From contig JAPPJA010000293.1 of the NCBI GenBank assembly GCA_028874675.1, positions 3,591 through 20,516 of the forward strand: 16,926 nt of DNA. Direction: 5' to 3'. The translations under genes and the position numbers were made by a program. This DNA is from Chloroflexota bacterium. Lineage in GTDB: Bacteria > Chloroflexota > Dehalococcoidia > Lucifugimonadales > UBA3495. Below the pieces are notes generated by a model. That model had not been told where the DNA came from. It searched no databases and was given only the letters and a program-made list of their open reading frames with translations. Shown in pieces: positions 1 through 5,782 of this stretch; positions within the stretch are counted from its first letter, which is position 1, and the number at the start of each line of letters is the position of its first letter.

Positions 1-2
1 GA

Positions 3-89
3 TTTCAACCAAGTCCGAATCCCATGCCGGTGGACGTCCGGCTGAACGTCAGCCCCATCCTCGCCTTGCCCCCGGGGAAGAGAGAATAA
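3..89 (+). CDS. Possible 3' end of an unidentified gene (partial)
   Basis: From base 3 one plus-strand frame is open to a TAA at 87-89, giving a 28-residue tail that contains PMPVDVRLNVSPILALPPGK. It would converge on nfo, whose stop lies 11 bp further on. The open stretch is too short to prove coding and no family is recognised. It is listed because the other strand has no gene here and the tail reads like ordinary protein. It could equally be non-coding spacer. Confidence 0.25.
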   Translation, partial: FQPSPNPMPVDVRLNVSPILALPPGKRE

Positions 90-100
90 AGCAAAGGCCC

Positions 101-952
101 CTAGCCCCCAACTTCTTCCCGGATGCGCTTCAGGATGTCGATGTTCTGCTGGTCCGGGCCGTCACCCTCGAACCCCGGCACTTCCAGGAAGAAGGGCACG
201 TCGCTGAAGGTCGGATTGCCCATAATGCAGGCAAACCCCTGTTCGCCGATGTAGCCCTCGCCGATGTTGTCGTGGCGGTCCACGCCCGACCCGCACAGCT
301 GCTTGGAGTCGTTGGCGTGGACGGCTGCCAGCTTGTCGGCTCCGATGGTCTCGTCAAACTGGGCAATCATCGCCTCCACCCCGGGCACGGTGGTCAGGTC
401 GTAGCCTGCGGCGAAGCTGTGCTGGGTATCCAGGCAGATGCGCAGCCGGGGACTGTCCACCGCCCGCAGTATGCCGCCCAGTTCCTCGAACTTGGCTCCG
501 ATGTGCTGGCCCATGCCGGCCATGTTCTCCAGGCACAGGTAGGGGCCCTCGGGGCTGCTGTCCAGCACCCGCTTGATGGCCTCCACGGCCTGGTCAAATA
601 CCTGCTCGTAGCCCCGACCCTTGTGGCTGCCTGGATGGAAAATCACCCCTTCCGCCTCGATGTCGGCGGCCAGGGTCATGTAGTTAACCAACGACTGCAC
701 TCCCTTATCCACCAGCGCGGGGTCGGGGCTGCCCAGGTTTATCAGGTAGATGGCATGGAAGAAGACGGCGCCCATGCCCGTTTCGGCGCGCCGCTCCTTG
801 AAGGCGGCTATCTCCTTTTCCGGCGGGTGCTTGAATGCCCAGGTGCGGGCAGACGAGCCAAAAATCTGGATGGCCTCGCACCCGATTTCCAGCCCCCGGT
901 CAATGGACTTGCTGATGCCCCCGGCCGACGACACGTGCGCTCCGATCTGCAT
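101..952 (-). CDS. nfo: Endonuclease IV (AP endonuclease)
   Basis: This 283-residue protein is an apurinic/apyrimidinic endonuclease of the Nfo/Apn1 TIM-barrel family. It cuts 5' of abasic sites in base excision repair and uses three zinc ions. The start MQIGAHVSSAGG is typical of the family. All nine expected metal ligands are visible: His66, His106, Glu142 (LENMAGMG), Asp175 and His178 (CLDTQHSFAAGYD), His212 (VHANDSK), Asp225 and His227 (GVDRHDNIGEG), and Glu257 (FLEVPG). Their spacing matches the E. coli enzyme and the length is normal. The ATG has a clear AAGGAG ribosome-binding site at 960-965, 7 nt upstream. A TATAAT on the minus strand at 1021-1026 may be its promoter, so it is probably transcribed apart from the binding-protein gene before it. 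Confidence 0.97.
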   Translation of the reverse strand: MQIGAHVSSAGGISKSIDRGLEIGCEAIQIFGSSARTWAFKHPPEKEIAAFKERRAETGMGAVFFHAIYLINLGSPDPALVDKGVQSLVNYMTLAADIEAEGVIFHPGSHKGRGYEQVFDQAVEAIKRVLDSSPEGPYLCLENMAGMGQHIGAKFEELGGILRAVDSPRLRICLDTQHSFAAGYDLTTVPGVEAMIAQFDETIGADKLAAVHANDSKQLCGSGVDRHDNIGEGYIGEQGFACIMGNPTFSDVPFFLEVPGFEGDGPDQQNIDILKRIREEVGG

Positions 953-1020
953 TGTCCTGCTCCTTGTTCTTCACGCCCGGTACCCGGGCAGTCGTAGAGT
1001 GTTTACCCTATAGTGGCAAC

Positions 1021-1026
1021 ATTATA
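1021..1026 (-). promoter_or_regulatory. Candidate -10 box for nfo
   Basis: The minus strand reads a perfect TATAAT here, placing a start point near 1014 and a leader of about 60 nt before the nfo ATG. No good -35 hexamer is seen at 16-18 nt spacing, so the promoter is tentative. Confidence 0.35.
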
Positions 1027-1061
1027 ACCGCTGGATTACCCGTGCGGGTCGGCCCCACTGT

Positions 1062-1083
1062 CCCCTTCGTTGCGGTGGAGGGG
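1062..1083 (-). other. Stem-loop downstream of the amino-acid-binding protein gene
   Basis: CCCCTTC (1062-1068) can pair with GGAGGGG (1077-1083) through 7 pairs including one G-U type pair, with an 8-nt loop. It begins 10 nt after the stop codon of the upstream minus-strand gene. There is no T-tract after it, so it may be a weak or Rho-assisted end, or chance. Confidence 0.25.
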
Positions 1084-1092
1084 GCGCAGTTC

Positions 1093-2229
1093 TTATCGCA
1101 GGGGTGCGGCGTAAATCTGGCCTCCCTTGGGGCATTCGACGCAGGGAGCGGCGCTCCACAGGGCGTTGCGGCTGCCCTCCCGGGCAATGCCCAGGGGCGC
1201 CAGGTGGCGGTCGTAGATTTCACCGTAGTTTCCGACCGACTGAATCACGGTCTGGGCCACCGTAACGTCCAGGTCCAGGCCCTCCTGACCGAAGGAGCCC
1301 TCTAGCCCCAGGAGCCGGTCCACCGGGGTATTGCCCGTCACGGCGGTGGGAACGCTGCCGGAGGTGATTCCATAGGCCTCGGCATAGATGAGGATGGCCA
1401 TCACCATCTTGACGATGTCATACCACTGGTCGTCCCCGCTGGGCACCACCGGCCCTAGGGGTTCCTCGGATATGGTGCCCGGCAGAATGATGTGGTCATC
1501 CGGGTTGGCCAGGCCCTGGCGGGTGCTCACCAGGCCCGAGCGGTCGGTGGTCATCGCGTCGCACTGGCCGCCGGAATAGGCGGTCTCGGTGGCAACGTTA
1601 TCCGGGAAGGTAGTAATTGCGAAGTTCATCCCGTTCTGGTTGCTGAAGTCCTGCAGGTTCAGTTCCGTGGTGGTTCCCTGCTGGACGCAGATGGAAGCAT
1701 CCTGCAATTCCTGGATTGTCGAGACGCCCATGCTCCTGGGGGCCATGAAGCCCTGGCCGTCGTAGAACATGGTCTGGGCAAAGTTCCCCCACTGCACGTC
1801 CCTGGACGTGGTCCAGGTGGTATTGCGAGACATCATGTCTATCTCGCCGGACTGCATAACCGGCCCCCGCTCGGCGGCGGTTGTGGGACGCAGCTCCAGG
1901 GCGTCCGGGTCGCCCAGGACGGCGGCGGCCACGGCGCGGCACAGATCAACGTCGAAGCCGCGAATGTTGCCGTCAGCGTCCAGGAACCCGAAACCGGCCA
2001 GCGTGTCGTTGCCGGCGCATACCAGTACCCCCCGCTCCCGCACCAGGGCCAGCCGGCCGGCCGGGGACCCCGAGTCTGCCATTGACTCCTGTACCCTGGC
2101 CTCCACCGTGGCCTCAATGTCAGGAGTGGGCGCTGCGGGCGCGGTGGTCTCTTCCGGTGATGTGCAGGCCGCCAGCACGGCAATTGCCAGCAGGGCGGAA
2201 ATAATCGCGGCTGTTTTGACCTTCTTCAA
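1093..2229 (-). CDS. AapJ-type general L-amino-acid ABC transporter substrate-binding lipoprotein
   Basis: This 378-residue protein looks like the substrate-binding subunit of a general L-amino-acid ABC importer (AapJ/BztA group, bacterial SBP family 3). Residues 1-22 form a signal peptide with lipobox LAAC and lipidated Cys22, so it is membrane-anchored outside the cell. A Pro/Ala/Glu linker (residues 23-60, TPDIEATVEARV) follows. The ligand domain carries family blocks GFGFLDADGNIRGFDVDLCRAV, SRNTTWTTSRD and FYDGQGFM, and ends YAAPLR like AapJ. The start is TTG at 2227-2229; an in-frame TGA lies 9 nt upstream, so no longer start is possible. The AGGAG site is 12 nt away, which is long. A TAAAAT at 2279-2284 (minus) is a possible -10. 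No permease or ATPase gene is present, so it is an orphan here. Substrate is inferred from the family. Confidence 0.9.
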   Translation of the reverse strand: MKKVKTAAIISALLAIAVLAACTSPEETTAPAAPTPDIEATVEARVQESMADSGSPAGRLALVRERGVLVCAGNDTLAGFGFLDADGNIRGFDVDLCRAVAAAVLGDPDALELRPTTAAERGPVMQSGEIDMMSRNTTWTTSRDVQWGNFAQTMFYDGQGFMAPRSMGVSTIQELQDASICVQQGTTTELNLQDFSNQNGMNFAITTFPDNVATETAYSGGQCDAMTTDRSGLVSTRQGLANPDDHIILPGTISEEPLGPVVPSGDDQWYDIVKMVMAILIYAEAYGITSGSVPTAVTGNTPVDRLLGLEGSFGQEGLDLDVTVAQTVIQSVGNYGEIYDRHLAPLGIAREGSRNALWSAAPCVECPKGGQIYAAPLR

Positions 2230-2316
2230 GATAGTTCAATTCTCCTGTGATGTATTTTGAGGAATTGTGAGCCTTACCATTTTACCTCGTTATACGATGG
2301 TTATTCAGCCCGGAAG

Positions 2317-2339
2317 CTGTCCAGAGCTTGCCGAAGGGC
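2317..2339. repeat. Degenerate dispersed-repeat fragment
   Basis: The stretch with core AGAGCTTGCCGAAGGG resembles, with a few changes, the CTGAGCTTGTCGAAGG-type intergenic repeat that recurs in many environmental bacterial genomes. This is recognition from memory. There is only one copy in the window, so repeat status is not shown by the sequence itself. Confidence 0.3.
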
Positions 2340-2470
2340 TAAGTATGAAAACATCGAAGAGCCGATTGCCCTGGTCAAGGGCTGTTCAAGACTTGCCAGC
2401 CCGGTCAAAAGTGGCTAGACTAGGAAACGCTTAAGTAAGATACTAGGGAGGAGGATCAGAGTTAAGCATT

Positions 2471-2656
2471 ATGTTTGATCAGAATTCACTCACTGCTCTC
2501 TTCGACGAATTGCGGGACGAGTACGAATTGGAACCCGACTGGGAGGAAATTCAGAGGGACGCCCATCTGGCCGTGGCCCGCGTGGACGCCGGCCAGCCCC
2601 TCGGCAACGTCGATTCTCGGGTTGGGCCCCTGGTAGAAAAGCACAATCCCGGCTAG
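2471..2656 (+). CDS. Hypothetical small acidic protein
   Basis: This 61-residue ORF begins MFDQNSLTALFDELRDEYEL and is rich in Asp and Glu, with no Cys and no membrane segment. It resembles no family I recognise. The first half looks helical and amphipathic; the end (QPLGNVDSRVGPLVEKHNPG) looks unstructured. A purine-rich GGGAGGAGGA lies at 2446-2455, but the 15-nt gap to the ATG is longer than usual. The strongest support is position: the stop codon is followed 23 nt later by a perfect 13-bp terminator hairpin, and no other plus-strand gene could use it. It is a lone plus-strand gene between minus-strand units, perhaps a regulator or adaptor, but the function is unknown. Confidence 0.55.
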   Translation: MFDQNSLTALFDELRDEYELEPDWEEIQRDAHLAVARVDAGQPLGNVDSRVGPLVEKHNPG

Positions 2657-2679
2657 TCGCCTCCGGAACACCAGCGCCA

Positions 2680-2710
2680 AAAAAGGGACGGAGTTTTTCC
2701 GTCCCTTTTT
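2680..2710. terminator. Strong bidirectional intrinsic terminator
   Basis: AAAAAGGGACGGA (2680-2692) pairs perfectly with TCCGTCCCTTTTT (2698-2710) around a 5-nt loop. The hairpin carries a T-tract on the plus strand and, because of the A-tract, one on the minus strand as well. It ends the small plus-strand ORF and also the converging minus-strand MFS/small-membrane-protein unit. Confidence 0.93.
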
Positions 2711-2782
2711 GTCTCTTTGCCCGCTTCCACGTCCCGCCTCCCTACTCCGATGGCCCCCGCAATCGCTCCCAGCCCCAGCCCC

Positions 2783-3037
2783 TCAGGACAGCCTGACCCG
2801 CCACTGCTGGTACAGGTAGAAACCGAGTATTGCCGCCGGAATGACCAGTACCACCAGTGTCAGTAGGACAATCAGAACCCACGGGTCCAGGGTGATTAAG
2901 TGGTCCAGCCGGGCCTTCAGCCAGGCGAGGAAGTCCGGGTCAACGATATCGTCATGATGAAACCCCAGCCCCAAAAGAAGGCTGGGAATTTCGCTTCCCA
3001 GCCACTGGCCCGACAGCCACAGTCCCATGCCAGACAT
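2783..3037 (-). CDS. Small single-pass membrane protein, unknown function
   Basis: From the ATG at 3037 this is an 84-residue protein; a TTG at 3052 would add five residues. The N-terminal half has a weakly hydrophobic GLWLSGQWL...SLLLGLGF segment, then a charged linker (DPDFLAWLKARLDHL). One strong transmembrane helix (about residues 50-75, PWVLIVLLTLVVLVIPAAILGFYLY) is followed by a short basic tail (QQWRVRLS). No family is recognised. It lies just downstream of the MFS transporter gene on the same strand (36 nt from that stop) and before the shared terminator, so it is probably co-transcribed and might assist the transporter. Ribosome-binding signals are weak, so the exact start is uncertain. 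Confidence 0.55.
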   Translation of the reverse strand: MSGMGLWLSGQWLGSEIPSLLLGLGFHHDDIVDPDFLAWLKARLDHLITLDPWVLIVLLTLVVLVIPAAILGFYLYQQWRVRLS

Positions 3038-3073
3038 GCCAACCCCCGTCAATCGGCCGCCGCCGGCCGAGCT

Positions 3074-4402
3074 CTAGTCGCCGGCCGCCGGCGCCACCGC
3101 CGCCTCCATCGTCTGATAGCGGGAAGAGTACTTCTTTTCCTTGATGGAGAAGGCAAATACGGAAGCGGGGAACAGGAACAGTCCCGCAATCAGGAAGGGT
3201 ATGGTGTAGGAACCGGTCAGGTCGAAAAGTTCTCCTGCCAGCCAGATGCTGATGCCGCTGCCGACGGCGTGTACCAGGAAGGCCACGCCGGAAATGGTGC
3301 CCAGGGCCCGAACTCCATAGACATCCGCAATCAGGGCGGTGGTCAGGGGCGCGGTGGCGATCCAGGATATGCCAGCAACTATGGCGAAGATCAGCAGCGC
3401 CGGCGTTCCCAGGCCGAATATCTCCACGCCGGCCAGCATCAGCATGTAAGCCGTGCCCCGCACAAAATACACCAGCGCCAGCATGTTCTTGCGGCTGAAC
3501 TTGTCGGACAGGATACCCGCGCCAATGCTGCCCACCACGTTCAACCCCATCATCAGCGCAAATATGAACGCCGCCGTCTGGGGTCCCACTCCCAGGGAGT
3601 CCGCGAAGGGCACAAAGTGGACCGACAGCACCGCCGTCGTGTAACCGCAGGCGAAGTAGGCTATGGTCATCTGCCAGATGGGCATGGACCGGAAAGACTG
3701 CGCCCAGCGGTCGGTATCCAGCATTCCCGCCACACGCTGGGCGGTAGAGCCGGTGGAACTATCCAGGGGTTCATCATCGCCGTCAGGGCTCAGCGACAGG
3801 TCCCTGGGATCGTCTTTCAGGAAGAAAAACGCCAGGGGAACGGACAGGACCAGAATTGCCACGCCGAAGGCCACCCAGGTCAGCCGCCAGTTGGTGGACT
3901 GGAGCAGGTACATACCCAGGGGCACCAGGATCAGCCCCCCGGCCGAAAGACCGGAGGCGTTGAGGCCAACCACCGTAGCCCGCCGTCGCCGGAACCACCG
4001 GGACAGCAGCGTGCCGGTGTTGTTGAGGGACATGCCGCTCAACGCTATGGACGAAACAATGCCGAACAGGAAAATCAGGTACAGATAGTGGAACGTTAGG
4101 CTCAGAGCCACCGTTGCCACGCCGAATATTGCCAGGCTGGAGACGATGACCCTGCGGCCACCGAAGCGGTCCAGCAGCTGTCCCATGAAGGGCTGGGTGA
4201 GGCCGTTAACCAGGAAGCCCAGGGCTGCCGCAAAGGATATCGTACCCCGGCTCCACTCGAACTCCTCGCTCATGGGGAGCACAAAAATGCCGAAGCTGTT
4301 GCGGGCGCCGTTGGTAACGAAGGCTACGAAAATGCAGGTGGCTACAATGTACCAGCCGTAGAAGACGGGTTTACGCTGTTTGGCGCCGGCGTCAGAAGTC
4401 AT
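3074..4402 (-). CDS. Major facilitator superfamily transporter (monocarboxylate/oxalate-formate antiporter-like)
   Basis: This 442-residue inner-membrane carrier has about 12 predicted helices in two six-helix halves. Between helices 2 and 3 it carries the MFS signature GQLLDRFGGRRV (residues 74-85), with a weaker copy in the second half (GILSDKFSRKN). The start FYGWYIVA with NSFGIFVLPM in helix 1 is typical of the OxlT/monocarboxylate branch. This suggests a small organic anion as substrate, but specificity cannot be read from sequence. The central loop is acidic (KDDPRDLSLSPDGDDEP). The ATG at 4402 is chosen over a GTG at 4411 because a GGTGG motif precedes the ATG at usual spacing. A perfect TATAAT on the minus strand at 4431-4436 suggests its own promoter. 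Confidence 0.9.
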   Translation of the reverse strand: MTSDAGAKQRKPVFYGWYIVATCIFVAFVTNGARNSFGIFVLPMSEEFEWSRGTISFAAALGFLVNGLTQPFMGQLLDRFGGRRVIVSSLAIFGVATVALSLTFHYLYLIFLFGIVSSIALSGMSLNNTGTLLSRWFRRRRATVVGLNASGLSAGGLILVPLGMYLLQSTNWRLTWVAFGVAILVLSVPLAFFFLKDDPRDLSLSPDGDDEPLDSSTGSTAQRVAGMLDTDRWAQSFRSMPIWQMTIAYFACGYTTAVLSVHFVPFADSLGVGPQTAAFIFALMMGLNVVGSIGAGILSDKFSRKNMLALVYFVRGTAYMLMLAGVEIFGLGTPALLIFAIVAGISWIATAPLTTALIADVYGVRALGTISGVAFLVHAVGSGISIWLAGELFDLTGSYTIPFLIAGLFLFPASVFAFSIKEKKYSSRYQTMEAAVAPAAGD

Positions 4403-4430
4403 TAAGGCCACCCGGTTCAGTGTTGGAAGG

Positions 4431-4436
4431 ATTATA
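4431..4436 (-). promoter_or_regulatory. Candidate -10 box for the MFS gene
   Basis: A perfect TATAAT on the minus strand would start transcription near 4424, about 22 nt before the MFS ATG. No clear -35 hexamer is present at normal spacing. Confidence 0.42.
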
Positions 4437-4590
4437 CACCCAAAGGGAATAAGGGATTGCGCAGAATGCTGGTGGCGTTGGCGGGGCGGCTGACCCGAAC
4501 CGGAGTTGGCTCACCACGTGCTCCATCGCCGGGGGAGTTTCGCCCATCTCCACCGCCCCACGTCGCGGGATAGGGGAATTGAAACGGCTT

Positions 4591-5571
4591 CTATTCCCTG
4601 GCCGCCCTGGGGTGGAAGTTCAGGTAAGCGGCCCTGGCTTCCTGCTTGGTTATATGGGTGTATATCTGCGTCGTAGTGGGACTGGAGTGGCCCAGCAGTT
4701 CCTGGATTACCCGCAGGTCGGCGTCGCCCTCCAGCATATGGCTGGCAAAGGTATGGCGCAGGGTGTGGGTGTGGACGCCGTCGCGGAGGCCGGCCCGGGC
4801 GGCGTACCCCTTGACCACCTTCTCGATGGAGCGGCGGGACAGGCGTTTCCCGTACCGGTTCAGGAAAAGGGCTTCAGTGGGCTTGTCCAGCAGTTGGGGT
4901 CTGGCCTCCTCCATGTACTTCTGCAGCGCGTCGGCGGTGGGCTTGCCAAACAGGACCCACCGCTCCTTGGAGCCCTTGCCCTCCACCAGTATCTGCCGCT
5001 GCTCAAACTTAACGTCGGGCAGGTCCATCCCGTTAATCTCGGCCAGGCGGACACCACAGGAATACAGTACCTCCAGCATGGCCCGGTCCCGAATGCCGTA
5101 CAGGTCCTCATCGTCTGGGGCTTCCAGAAGCCGCACGGTCTCCTGCTTGCCGATGAAGGAGGGCAGGGGCTTTTCCACCTTTACCTGGAGGCTCCTTCCC
5201 GACGGCACGGGACAGTGCTTGAACATCCCCTGCTGGACCAGGAACTGGTAGAAAGAGCGCAGCGCCGTCAGCTTTCGCACGATGCTGACCCGGGCGTAAC
5301 CCTCCTTCTGCTTGCGGCCGGAATAAGGGTGCCTGGTTTCCCGGGCCTCGGTGGCCAGCCAGGCCAGGTAGCTGCGGGCCATGCGCCGGTTCATGTCCGA
5401 CAAAGCCTGCCCGGCGTTGGACAGGTAGCGAAAAAAGGATTCCAGGTCGGTGAGATAGACGCGAACGGTGTTGTCTGAGAGGCCCCGCTGCCCCCGCAGG
5501 TAGGTCTCGTACTTTTCGACCAACTCGGAGACGGGGGACGAGGGAACGGCTGCGCCGGAAAGGGTTGCCAT
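4591..5571 (-). CDS. xerC: Tyrosine site-specific recombinase, XerC/XerD family
   Basis: This 326-residue enzyme belongs to the XerC/XerD family that resolves chromosome dimers at dif sites during division. An N-terminal SAM-like core-binding domain (residues 13-115, LSDNTVRVYLTDLESFFRYL) precedes the catalytic domain. The catalytic set is complete: Arg175 (CGVRLAEI), Lys199 (GKGSKERW), His269 and Arg272 (HTLRHTFASH), His295 (LLGHSS) and the nucleophile Tyr304 (QIYTHI). A basic stretch around residues 76-92 (ARETRHPYSGRKQKEG) looks longer than in usual XerC. The ATG at 5571 is preferred to an upstream TTG because GGGAG lies 6 nt before it. It follows topA on the same strand with a 211-nt gap. 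Chromosomal context and full length favour Xer over a phage integrase; XerC versus XerD cannot be settled. Confidence 0.9.
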   Translation of the reverse strand: MATLSGAAVPSSPVSELVEKYETYLRGQRGLSDNTVRVYLTDLESFFRYLSNAGQALSDMNRRMARSYLAWLATEARETRHPYSGRKQKEGYARVSIVRKLTALRSFYQFLVQQGMFKHCPVPSGRSLQVKVEKPLPSFIGKQETVRLLEAPDDEDLYGIRDRAMLEVLYSCGVRLAEINGMDLPDVKFEQRQILVEGKGSKERWVLFGKPTADALQKYMEEARPQLLDKPTEALFLNRYGKRLSRRSIEKVVKGYAARAGLRDGVHTHTLRHTFASHMLEGDADLRVIQELLGHSSPTTTQIYTHITKQEARAAYLNFHPRAARE

Positions 5572-5640
5572 GCTGGACTCCCCAAGGGTGGGATACTCCC
5601 AGCCTAGCAAGGAGCCGCCGCAATTGCGTTCCTGGCGGCC

Positions 5641-5676
5641 GACCCGTTTACGCCATTTCCGTGCTTATAACGGGTC
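5641..5676 (-). other. Stem-loop in the topA-xer gap
   Basis: GACCCGTT (5641-5648) and AACGGGTC (5669-5676) are perfect 8-nt inverted arms around a 20-nt loop. There is no T-tract, so this is not a standard terminator; it might be a processing or attenuation structure, or chance. Confidence 0.25.
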
Positions 5677-5782
5677 TGGAAGCCAAGTCGGACCGGCTTC
5701 GTATCCGGCGGCAGGTAACCGGCAGCTATTCTGGCCCGGACCTTCCTCCGCGCGCCGGGGAAAGTCGGAAGCAAGCGGCTGC

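Noticed and set aside
2900..4099. Plus-strand open frame of 399 codons opposite the MFS gene
   Set aside because: Gln/His/Gly/Arg-rich translation typical of antisense frames; the minus-strand transporter has clear helices and signatures.
4479..4559. tRNA-like ends on the minus strand: GGGGCGG (from 4559) pairing with CCGCCCC, then G and CCA (to 4479), with a GGTTCGGGTC motif inside
   Set aside because: Only the acceptor stem and CCA fit. No anticodon stem-loop forms and the T-arm does not pair, so it is probably chance in GC-rich spacer.
4591..5571. Phage or mobile-element integrase
   Set aside because: The gene follows dprA-topA, has no att-like repeats or phage genes nearby and has Xer length and motifs.
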